Of a stretch of DNA of 64,000 nt, positions 41,910 through 49,799 are shown in pieces. The DNA is from Runella sp. CRIBMP. Its GTDB lineage: Bacteria; Bacteroidota; Bacteroidia; Cytophagales; Spirosomataceae. A program made the position numbers and the translations under genes. Location: positions 248,001 to 312,000 of the forward strand of contig NZ_JAAAKZ010000005.1 of assembly GCF_009905605.1 (NCBI RefSeq). The letters run 5' to 3'. Numbering within the stretch: the first letter of the stretch is position 1; each line of letters begins with the position of its first letter. Under the pieces are notes generated by a model, which searched no databases, had not been told where the DNA came from, and saw only the letters and a list, made by a program, of their open reading frames with translations.

Positions 41910-42695
41910 ATGATAGAAACCCACGCTCATATTTACGACGAAGTATTTAATGAAGACCGCACCCAAATGCTGGACCGCGCTTTTATGGCGGGAATTACCC
42001 AAATCTGGATGCCCAATTGTGACCACACCACCATCGACGGCATGATGGCGTTGGCGGAGCACTACCCAAATATCTGTTTGCCCATGATGGGTTTGCATCC
42101 TACGTATGTCAAAGAAGATTTCCAAAAAGAACTGTACATCGTAGAAGATTGGCTCAATAAAGCAGCCCAATCGCCTCTAACTCCCGCGCCGAAATTTGTA
42201 GCAATTGGCGAGATTGGTATGGACTTGTACTGGGATAAAACCTTTGTTGAGCAGCAAAAAGAAGCGTTTTTGGTTCAATGCCATCTGGCTCTCAAACACA
42301 ATCTTTGGATTGACATTCACAGTCGCAGTGCTTTTTGGGAAGTCGTTGAGCTGATTGAGCAAGTAGGAAATCCCCTGCTAAAAGGGATTTTTCACTGTTT
42401 TACTGGAACGCTCGAAGAAGCCCAAAAAGCGATTGAATTGGGCTTCAAACTAGGAATTGGGGGCGTGGCTACCTTCAAAAACGGTGGGTTAGACAAGGTT
42501 TTGCCTTACGTAGACGTAGAACATATTGTGCTCGAAACCGATTGCCCTTATTTGGCGCCCGTACCGTATCGCGGTAAGCGCAACGAAGTCGCGTATATTC
42601 CGATTATTGCGCAGAAAGTCGCTGACTTAATGCAAATTACGGTCGAAGACTTCGCCCGAATAACAACCCAGAATGCAACCCAAATGGTTTATTAA
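41910..42695 (+). CDS. TatD family metal-dependent hydrolase
   Basis: 261 residues from ATG 41910. A TIM-barrel nuclease/hydrolase with all metal ligands visible: THAH at residues 4-7 (HxH), GEIGMDLYWD (Glu), DIHSR (His), GIFHCFTG (His) and ETDCPYLAP (Asp). Members act as 3'-5' exonucleases or D-aminoacyl-tRNA-type hydrolases. The upstream frame to 41871 does not improve the N-terminus. Confidence 0.94.
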   Translation: MIETHAHIYDEVFNEDRTQMLDRAFMAGITQIWMPNCDHTTIDGMMALAEHYPNICLPMMGLHPTYVKEDFQKELYIVEDWLNKAAQSPLTPAPKFVAIGEIGMDLYWDKTFVEQQKEAFLVQCHLALKHNLWIDIHSRSAFWEVVELIEQVGNPLLKGIFHCFTGTLEEAQKAIELGFKLGIGGVATFKNGGLDKVLPYVDVEHIVLETDCPYLAPVPYRGKRNEVAYIPIIAQKVADLMQITVEDFARITTQNATQMVY

Positions 42696-42744
42696 ACATA
42701 CCGCCGTTTAAAACGATTTCTTTATCATCAACACTTCTCAACCC

Positions 42745-43815
42745 ATGCCAGCGTATAAATCAGTCACCATCAATCCCGTTTTACCCAACCGTCCGCGTGC
42801 TTCCGTGTTGGTGATATACACGGGTGGAACCCTCGGAATGGTCTTTGAAAAAGGCCAGCTCGTTCCTTTTGATTTCGAACAAATCCTGGACAAACTCCCC
42901 GAAATCAAGCGGTTAGACTTCGAGATTACGTTCACGAGTTTAGAAGAAATCATGGACTCGTCCAACATGCGCCCCGATGTGTGGATGGACTTGGCGCGGT
43001 TGATTCAGCGTCATTATCATTCTTACGACAGTTTTGTGATTCTACACGGCACTGATACGATGGCTTATACCGCTTCGGCGTTGAGTTTCATGCTCCAAAA
43101 CCTCAGCAAGCCCGTTATCCTGACGGGCGCGCAGCTGCCCATCGGGATTGCCCGAACCGACGCCCGCGAAAACATCATTACCGCCCTAGAAATCGCGGCG
43201 GCCCAGTGGGAAGGCCGCCCCTTGGTGCCCGAAGTATGCATTTATTTTCAGAATTATCTACTGCGGGGCAACCGCGCCAAGAAAAAAGAGACCTCACAAT
43301 TCAATGCTTTTCGCTCCGAAAATTACCCCGCCTTGGCCGAAGTCGGCGTGACGATTGAGTACAATTACCCTTACATCGCGCCATATCGTCCAGAACGCCC
43401 TTTTCAGACCCAACTGCCGTTGAATGAAAACGTAACCATTCTAAAGTTGTTTCCGGGCATCACCCAAAATGTACTCCGTTCTATCCTCAATATCAGTGGA
43501 TTGCGCGGTGTTGTATTGGAGACTTTCGGTGCTGGCAATGCCCCTACCCTACCTTGGTTTTTGTACGAACTGAAAGAAGCCACGGAGCGCGGCGTAGTCA
43601 TCATGAATGTATCGCAGTGCGACGGCGGGCGCGTGATGCAAGGACGCTACCAAACCAGTACGTGGTTCCAAAAAATCGGCGTAGTGGGCGGCGGCGACAT
43701 CACTACCGAAGCCGCCATTACCAAGATGATGAGCATTTTGGCGCGAGAAAGCGATGTGGAGCGCATCCGCGAAGAATTGGCAAAACCTTTGGCGGGTGAA
43801 ATGAGCTTGTTGTGA
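42745..43815 (+). CDS. ansA: L-asparaginase, type I (cytoplasmic)
   Basis: 356 residues without signal peptide. Hydrolyses asparagine to aspartate and ammonia. The first catalytic Thr lies in VLVIYTGGTLGM (about residues 22-33), the second in VILHGTDTMAYTASALSFML (about 95-114), with the following TGAQLPI and RTDARENI conserved. It lies 49 bp after tatD. Confidence 0.95.
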   Translation: MPAYKSVTINPVLPNRPRASVLVIYTGGTLGMVFEKGQLVPFDFEQILDKLPEIKRLDFEITFTSLEEIMDSSNMRPDVWMDLARLIQRHYHSYDSFVILHGTDTMAYTASALSFMLQNLSKPVILTGAQLPIGIARTDARENIITALEIAAAQWEGRPLVPEVCIYFQNYLLRGNRAKKKETSQFNAFRSENYPALAEVGVTIEYNYPYIAPYRPERPFQTQLPLNENVTILKLFPGITQNVLRSILNISGLRGVVLETFGAGNAPTLPWFLYELKEATERGVVIMNVSQCDGGRVMQGRYQTSTWFQKIGVVGGGDITTEAAITKMMSILARESDVERIREELAKPLAGEMSLL

Positions 43816-43906
43816 TTGAGTATCGTGCTGTGTAAAAATTTTCTTTGCAAAACTAAATGGTCAATTTTTAGTTATGTGAGTTGAATCAGCCATTCACAGC
43901 AAGACT

Positions 43907-44341
43907 ATGAAAACAATACTTTTTGCCGCATTATCCCTATTTTTAATCAGCAACATCACTTTTTCTCAAAATGCCGATGCGATTTTGGGCGATTGGTTTA
44001 ACGCCGAAAAAGACGGTAAAATCCGAATTTACAAATCAGGAAATCTTTATTTCGGAAAACTGATTTGGGGAAAAGAACTCTACGAAGCCGACGGCAAAAC
44101 ATCCCGAAAAGATGCCAACAACGCCAACGCTTTATTGAAAGGGCGCCCCTTGTTAAATCTGCTCATTTTGGAACAATTTGAATTCCATCAAGACCAATGG
44201 CGAAACGGAAAAGTATACGACCCCAAAAGCGGCAAAACCTACGACGGTTTTCTGAAACTAAAAGACGGAAAGTTAGAAATCAGGGGATACGTAGGCATTG
44301 CTGCATTTGGCAAAACTACGGTTTGGACCAAAGCCCAATAA
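43907..44341 (+). CDS. DUF2147 family exported protein
   Basis: 144 residues with a Sec signal peptide (to about residue 20, ...NITFSQ). The mature part is the DUF2147 beta-barrel-like fold: ILGDWFNAEKDGKIRIYKSG, GKVYDPKSGKTYDGFLKL, and LEIRGYVGIAAFGKTTVWTK at the end. The family is broadly distributed and uncharacterised. It converges on the LytTR gene with only 15 bp between. Confidence 0.92.
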   Translation: MKTILFAALSLFLISNITFSQNADAILGDWFNAEKDGKIRIYKSGNLYFGKLIWGKELYEADGKTSRKDANNANALLKGRPLLNLLILEQFEFHQDQWRNGKVYDPKSGKTYDGFLKLKDGKLEIRGYVGIAAFGKTTVWTKAQ

Positions 44342-44356
44342 TGCTTCCCTCCATTT

Positions 44357-45166
44357 TTATTTGCCCATCCAGCGCTTAAAATCCGTGGCCCGCTCTCTAC
44401 TTACCAGCACTTCATCGTCGGTGTTTGGTTTGAGAATTAGCTTCAGTTTATTGTTAAAATAGGGATGAACCTGCTGCACCGTATTGATGTGAACGATGTA
44501 TTGGCGATTGGCCCGAAAAAAATGGGCGGGGTCAAGCATCGCCTCTAGCTCATCTAAGGGGTAATCCAGTGAAAACTTTTGATTATGAACGGTCTTAAAC
44601 AAACTAACGCCTTCTTCGGAGTAAAAATAGGCAATTTCGCTCACCTCAACGGGCACCCATTGTTGCAGGTGTTTCACCAAAAAACGCCGCCGATAATCCG
44701 CTGGCTGAATATGTTGACGGAGTTGCTGCACTAACGCATCAATGTCGACCCCACTGCTGGCTTCGTTTTTTCCAGCCACGGGGCCGATTTGATTATAGTG
44801 CGTCCGTTTGTACTTATCCAAGCTCGCTTCCAGCTCATGCCGCTTAATGGGTTTGAGCAAATAATCAATGCTGTTGACTTTGAAAGCCCGCAAAGCGTAT
44901 TCATCGTACGAAGTCGTAAAAATGACAGGAGCACTCACGGTGGTTTGTTCAAATATCTCAAAGCTCTGCCCGTCGGCCAGCTCAATATCCATCAAAATCA
45001 AATCAGGCCTCACCGCTGATTCGTTTGAATGGGCATTCAGCCAAGCCACTGACGCCCTCACACTGGCGCAGGTTCCTACGATTTGGATGCTTTCATCCAA
45101 ATCCAACAACAATTTTGACAATTTTCGAACCGCCAGTTCCTCGTCTTCAATAATTAAAATTTTCAT
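44357..45166 (-). CDS. LytTR family response regulator
   Basis: 269 residues from ATG 45166 (MKILIIEDEELAVRKLSKLL). N-terminal receiver with acidic pair EDEE, phospho-acceptor Asp in PDLILMDIEL, and Thr/Lys in FTTSYDEYA and DYLLKPI. C-terminal LytTR DNA-binding domain (about 165-269): RRFLVKHLQQWVPVEVSEIA, FFRANRQYIVHINTV. Encoded 92 bp downstream of its histidine kinase on the same strand. Confidence 0.95.
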   Translation of the reverse strand: MKILIIEDEELAVRKLSKLLLDLDESIQIVGTCASVRASVAWLNAHSNESAVRPDLILMDIELADGQSFEIFEQTTVSAPVIFTTSYDEYALRAFKVNSIDYLLKPIKRHELEASLDKYKRTHYNQIGPVAGKNEASSGVDIDALVQQLRQHIQPADYRRRFLVKHLQQWVPVEVSEIAYFYSEEGVSLFKTVHNQKFSLDYPLDELEAMLDPAHFFRANRQYIVHINTVQQVHPYFNNKLKLILKPNTDDEVLVSRERATDFKRWMGK

Positions 45167-45258
45167 AGTGAGCAAAGATTAATGGGTTAAAAATCGGCCA
45201 TAAACGCCTATTTTTCAAGAATTGAGTTTTTAAAACGGTACAAAAGGGCTTTGAGTCG

Positions 45259-46416
45259 TCAATTATATCTTATCAAAGGTAACATAACCGAGAACTGACT
45301 TTCATTTTCAAGAATGGTGGGAACAGTCTGTCCCAACATTTTATATTTGGTCAGGATATTATTGAGCCCTAGGCCGTTTGAATGTATTTTGGTGTTTTTT
45401 CGCTGTAAGTTATTGGTAATCACCAATTGATTGTCGGAGTTCGTAAAAACCGAAATAGAGAGCGGCTGTTCGGGCAAAATAATGTTGTGCTTAACGGCAT
45501 TTTCCACCAACAATTGCAACGTCAGAGGAGGTAGCAAAAATGCTTCGTGAACTGAATCGACATGAATAGTTATCTTTAACCCTGCTCCGTAGCGCGTTTT
45601 GAGCAAATGTGTATACGAATGAATAAAATCCAGTTCAGCCCCCAAAGTGGTGAGATTCTGCTCATTGCTCCGCAGCAAATAACGATACACCGTGCTCAAT
45701 TCTTCCAGAAAAAGGGAGGCTTGCGGTGGGTCTTCCTCAATGAGGGTGCCGAGAGCGTTCAGGCTATTGAACAAAAAGTGCGGATTCACCTGCTGCTTTA
45801 ACGCTTCCAATTGGCTTTGAAGATTGGTTTTCTCCAGTGCTTCTTTTTCACGCTCTGATTGCCGAAGTCGGTTTTTTATTTCTCGGGATTCGACAGCAAA
45901 GAAAAGCGCCTCATACACCGGCAAAAAAAGTAGAAACATAATGGCTGCCTTTACAAAATCGACTCCATAAAACCACAGTGAAAGCCGATGATTGTTGATT
46001 GTAAATGTGGCATAGTGTTGGACCGTAGAATCATCCAGCGTTTGATAAATAAGCCAGTGCCTTGCAATACCCGTCAGCCAAAGCACCAGCGTAGTCCCGA
46101 GCATCCCCGTCAAAAACGTTAAAACAAGCCGTTTTATAATCTGGCTACCCAGAGGATACCGTTCTCTAAACTTAAAAATAACAAAACGATTGAGGTGCCA
46201 AGTAGCCACAATAGAAGTCATTGTAAGCATCAACCGCCCGGCAATCGTCCAACTGAATGGCATTTGGAGGTAATTATTGACAGATACGCTCATCAGCATC
46301 AACAATGTGATGCCAATGATACGTAGCCATCTGTCATTCAATCGGGTCAATCTTGTAGTTGTTTTGATTGAAAATACCTTCTTTTTGCCTTTCCTGCCAG
46401 CGGCAAACGACTCCAA
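45259..46416 (-). CDS. LytS-type sensor histidine kinase
   Basis: 385 residues. Four hydrophobic segments in the N-terminal 180 residues, then a short coiled coil (REIKNRLRQSEREKEALEK), the phospho-acceptor His in QQVNPHFLFNSLNALGTLI, and an ATPase domain with LTLQLLVENAVKHNI and NGLGLNNILTKY. This is the Bacteroidota LytS/YehU type that pairs with LytTR regulators. It starts 24 bp after an upstream lipoprotein gene, so the lipoprotein, kinase and regulator probably form one operon. Confidence 0.95.
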   Translation of the reverse strand: MESFAAGRKGKKKVFSIKTTTRLTRLNDRWLRIIGITLLMLMSVSVNNYLQMPFSWTIAGRLMLTMTSIVATWHLNRFVIFKFRERYPLGSQIIKRLVLTFLTGMLGTTLVLWLTGIARHWLIYQTLDDSTVQHYATFTINNHRLSLWFYGVDFVKAAIMFLLFLPVYEALFFAVESREIKNRLRQSEREKEALEKTNLQSQLEALKQQVNPHFLFNSLNALGTLIEEDPPQASLFLEELSTVYRYLLRSNEQNLTTLGAELDFIHSYTHLLKTRYGAGLKITIHVDSVHEAFLLPPLTLQLLVENAVKHNIILPEQPLSISVFTNSDNQLVITNNLQRKNTKIHSNGLGLNNILTKYKMLGQTVPTILENESQFSVMLPLIRYN

Positions 46417-46440
46417 ATTTTCAGATTTCGAGGAGCGCGT

Positions 46441-46932
46441 TTATAGCGCTTTCCAAGTCATGATGGCTTTAATCACAAAACCATCTTCTTCAACTTCTAC
46501 CTGCGCTTTTAGGGTTTTAGCGGAAGCCTCAATGACTTTCAACTCCGAAATATCGGTATTGTCGTCGCCATCCACAATACGTAACATTTTAGTCTGCTCA
46601 TCATACGTCCAGCTACCTGTATTTCCCTGCCCAGGGCTGTCATCATCGCAACGCTTGGCGCCGTTATCGCCCGACAATCTGCCGCCCTTTTCAAAAATCA
46701 TGACGTTGTCTTTTTCGCAGTCTGGCAAAAAAACCATCAGATCGGGATCCACTTTTCCATCCCCGTCAAAGTCGACCGCGGGATCCATGATAAAGGAGGA
46801 AAGTACCATTCGTTTACCCACAAAAGGGAGGCCATTTGCTGGCTCACTTTCGATTTCATTTTTTTTGCACCCTGCAAGGGTCATCAACAGAAAGGCCATT
46901 GCGGCCACAATAAAAGAGTTAATTCGTTTCAT
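46441..46932 (-). CDS. Lipocalin-like lipoprotein upstream of the LytS gene
   Basis: 163 residues with a lipoprotein signal (MTLAGCKK, Cys at about 22). The mature protein contains an EF-hand-like calcium loop DFDGDGKVDPDLMVFLPDC, two Cys (DCEKDN and KRCDDD) and a beta-rich tail (GSWTYDEQTKMLRIVDGDDN) like lipocalin-like Bacteroidota lipoproteins. It is encoded 24 bp before the histidine kinase, so it may feed a signal to it or be a target of the system. No known function. Confidence 0.8.
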   Translation of the reverse strand: MKRINSFIVAAMAFLLMTLAGCKKNEIESEPANGLPFVGKRMVLSSFIMDPAVDFDGDGKVDPDLMVFLPDCEKDNVMIFEKGGRLSGDNGAKRCDDDSPGQGNTGSWTYDEQTKMLRIVDGDDNTDISELKVIEASAKTLKAQVEVEEDGFVIKAIMTWKAL

Positions 46933-47007
46933 GGCTTACTTTTTTGTTTTTTAAAGTGGTTGTATGAATGTGCCGTGAGAGAAATAACTTAATGCGATAA
47001 ACGACGC

Positions 47008-47060
47008 AAAAAAATACTGCCCTTCGACAACGCAAAGATGGCGCTTGTCGAAGGGCAGTA
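47008..47060 (-). terminator. Hairpin downstream of the GH3-family gene (minus strand)
   Basis: Perfect 16-bp arms TACTGCCCTTCGACAA (47015-47030) and TTGTCGAAGGGCAGTA (47045-47060); the A-run before the left arm is a T-run on the minus strand. It lies about 70 bases past the stop at 47131. Confidence 0.88.
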
Positions 47061-47130
47061 GCAACTGGCAGCTCGCTGAAGTGTAATTTCCTGCCTATGA
47101 ATCGGAATAAAGCAGGCTTAGAAAGGGGGT

Positions 47131-48708
47131 TTATTTTAGATTAACGGTCTCAACTTGTAGTCCTTGTTCCAATAAATACGCTTCCCATTCATCAATGAGG
47201 TTCTTTTTCAGAACACGTGGAAACTTATTTTGTCCGCCCATTTTACCCCTTTTGGCCATCCAGCCCAAAAAAGTAGCCGAAGGCAAAACCGTCACAAAGA
47301 CATCTTTTAAGGCATGACGCCGCTCCACGACGTAGTCATCATTGAGCACTTTGAGGTGGCCATCAATCTTATCGCGCAGGGCATCGGCGTCTACTTCGTC
47401 GTCGGTGCCGATATACCATTGGTGCGCAAAAAGCGAATCGTGGCGAATACCCGCCACCGTAAATTCTTTCACAGTTATTCCCAACTCTTCGGCGCTGAGC
47501 TCCACGGCCTTGTTCATGTTTTCGACGGAAAGGTGCTCTCCGCAAAGACTCAAATAATGCTTTGTGCGTCCCGTAATCGTGATTTCAGCGCGTTGTTTAT
47601 TGGCAAACTTAATCGTATCACCAATCAAGTAGCGCCATGCTCCTGAGCAGGTGGAAATCAGCAGCGCGTAGTCTACGCCTTCTTCCACTTCATCAATCAT
47701 CAGGGTTTGTGGATTGGGAACGAGCTCTCCGTCTTCGGTAAAATTTTTCTCGTTGAAAGGCACAAATTCGTAGAAAATACCATTGTCGAGCACCAAACGC
47801 ATCCCATCGGCGTGCGGACGATTTTGGAAAGCAATGAATCCTTCCGACGCCAAATACGTATCAATGTAAATAAGCGGACGACCGAGGAGTTTTTCAAAAC
47901 CAGCACGGTAAGGTTCGAAAGAAACCCCACCGTGGCCAAAAACGCTGAGGTTGGGCCAAATTTCGTGGATATTTTTCAGCTTGTAGCGCTCAATGATTTT
48001 CTCCATGATGATTTGGAGCCAAGCCGGCACCCCCGCCATAAAACCAATGTCCCAGTTGGGAGCTTCTTCCACGATTTTTTCTAGCTTCCGGCTCCAGTCA
48101 CGCTCGCGGGCAATCTCAGGCCCTGGTTTATAATAGCGCTCAAACCAAAAAGGAATATTGGCCGCATTGATACCACTCACATCTCCCTGAAAACGCCCTT
48201 CATCAATAGAGCTCAGGTCGGTGCTGCCGCCAATCATCAAGAAGCCTTTTTCGTATAGGTCACTCGGTAGTTCTTCATATCGCCCCAATGACAGGATTTG
48301 ACGAATACTCGTGCGCTGAAACGATTTGGTCATGGCTTTGGTAACGGGAATATACTTCGACGCCGCCTCCGACGTGCCAGAACTCAACGCAAAGTATTTG
48401 ACCCGCCCAGGCCAGCATACATTTTTTTCTCCTGCGTGCGCTTTATGCCACCATTCACGGAAAATTTTTTCGTAATTATGAACGGGAACGAACTGTTTGT
48501 ATTTTTCGTAAAACGTATTGCCTTCGTCAAAAACGGCGGTATTAAGTATTTCTTCAAAATTATACTTTTCACCGAACTGCGTGTAACGCGCCTTCGCAAG
48601 AAGCTTACTCAACGTTTTTCGCTGCACCTTTGCGTGATTGTTTTTCTCACGCTGAATGCTTACGGTCAGCTTTAGTCCTCCTTTTAACAAGTTTCCTAAA
48701 AGTGCCAT
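47131..48708 (-). CDS. GH3 auxin-responsive promoter family acyl-adenylating enzyme
   Basis: 525 residues, the usual length for bacterial GH3-family members. The ATP/AMP-binding motifs of the adenylate-forming fold are visible: FALSSGTSEAASKYIPVT near residue 107-124, the central LIYIDTYLASEGFIAFQ, and ALLISTCSGAWRYLIGDTIKF near 360. The C-terminal Lys-containing tail GKMGGQNKFPRVL is also typical. Plant members conjugate amino acids to jasmonate or auxin; the substrates of bacterial ones are mostly unknown. Confidence 0.92.
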   Translation of the reverse strand: MALLGNLLKGGLKLTVSIQREKNNHAKVQRKTLSKLLAKARYTQFGEKYNFEEILNTAVFDEGNTFYEKYKQFVPVHNYEKIFREWWHKAHAGEKNVCWPGRVKYFALSSGTSEAASKYIPVTKAMTKSFQRTSIRQILSLGRYEELPSDLYEKGFLMIGGSTDLSSIDEGRFQGDVSGINAANIPFWFERYYKPGPEIARERDWSRKLEKIVEEAPNWDIGFMAGVPAWLQIIMEKIIERYKLKNIHEIWPNLSVFGHGGVSFEPYRAGFEKLLGRPLIYIDTYLASEGFIAFQNRPHADGMRLVLDNGIFYEFVPFNEKNFTEDGELVPNPQTLMIDEVEEGVDYALLISTCSGAWRYLIGDTIKFANKQRAEITITGRTKHYLSLCGEHLSVENMNKAVELSAEELGITVKEFTVAGIRHDSLFAHQWYIGTDDEVDADALRDKIDGHLKVLNDDYVVERRHALKDVFVTVLPSATFLGWMAKRGKMGGQNKFPRVLKKNLIDEWEAYLLEQGLQVETVNLK

Positions 48709-48819
48709 GCTAGCAGGGGTTTTTAAATGATTGTTGATTTTTCATAAGCTGAAAGGGCTATTTTCAAGAGAGTTTTTAAGATACCACGGTAAAGGTTCAA
48801 TTACCTTTCTGCCTTATTA

Positions 48820-49611
48820 CTAACTTTCAATTTCTTCCAACTGCCACTGTTTCATTAACTCAACCGTTTGATAGGCAGTCATATCATACTGGCAAGGTAC
48901 TACTGCGGCATAATTATTGGCCAATGCCCACTCATCGGTATCTTCCATGCCTTCATCATAATTGACAAACTTGCCCGCCATCCAAAAATAGCTACGTCCG
49001 TGCGGGTCTTTTCTTTTCTCAAACTCTTCTTCCCATTTTCCGTTGGTTTGTCGGCAAATGCGCGTTCCTTTCAGTGGCTCACCAGACTTTTTCGGAAAAT
49101 TCACATTAAGGGCCACTCCTTTGGGTAAACCATTCTCCAAAACAGCCTTTGCAATCTGCATAATATAGGGCTTGACGTGCGAAAAATCAGCATTGGGGGC
49201 AAAATCGCACAACGAGAATCCGATGGCTGGAATCCCTTCAATAGCTGCTTCGATGGCCGCAGACATGGTACCAGAATACAAAATACTGATAGAACTGTTG
49301 GACCCGTGGTTGATACCACTCACTACCAGGTCGGGAGTACGGTCTTTTAACACATAATGCTTGCCCAATTTCACACAATCGGCTGGTGTACCACTACATT
49401 CGTAGGCCCTTACATCCTTAAAAATCTCCGTTGCATGAAGCCGCAATGGCTCCCCAATCGTAATCGCATGACCCATCCCCGATTGAGGACTGTCCGGGGC
49501 CACCACCACCACGTCGCCCAACTCTTGCATTAACTCTACTAACGTCCTGATTCCTAACGATGTAATACCATCGTCATTACTAACTAATATTAGCGGTTTT
49601 GGAGGATACAT
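48820..49611 (-). CDS. surE: 5'/3'-nucleotidase SurE
   Basis: 263 residues. Divalent-metal-dependent nucleotidase acting on nucleoside monophosphates, linked to stationary-phase survival. The metal site is complete: LVSNDDGI (Asp-Asp at about residues 12-13), DSPQSGMGHAIT (Ser), and VSGINHGSNSS (Asn). ECSGTPADCVKLG and YSGTMSAAIEA are further family motifs. Transcribed from a TAACTTTG promoter. Confidence 0.96.
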   Translation of the reverse strand: MYPPKPLILVSNDDGITSLGIRTLVELMQELGDVVVVAPDSPQSGMGHAITIGEPLRLHATEIFKDVRAYECSGTPADCVKLGKHYVLKDRTPDLVVSGINHGSNSSISILYSGTMSAAIEAAIEGIPAIGFSLCDFAPNADFSHVKPYIMQIAKAVLENGLPKGVALNVNFPKKSGEPLKGTRICRQTNGKWEEEFEKRKDPHGRSYFWMAGKFVNYDEGMEDTDEWALANNYAAVVPCQYDMTAYQTVELMKQWQLEEIES

Positions 49612-49638
49612 AATGGGTTATTTCTCATTTTAGGCGGG

Positions 49639-49646
49639 CAAAGTTA
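49639..49646 (-). promoter_or_regulatory. -7 promoter element TAACTTTG (minus strand) for surE
   Basis: Complement of CAAAGTTA, matching TAnnTTTG, 28 bases before the surE start at 49611. Confidence 0.55.
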
Positions 49647-49799
49647 CGGACAAATCATCAGATTTTCACTTTTGATTTTTACCGTTGCATTACCGCAGTC
49701 ATTCTATCGGGAAAGCACTAAAATAAACGAGATTCAGCGGCAATTATTCTACTGAATGACTGGCCTTTATGCGTTTATTGGCTAGAATTGCCTTTTTGG

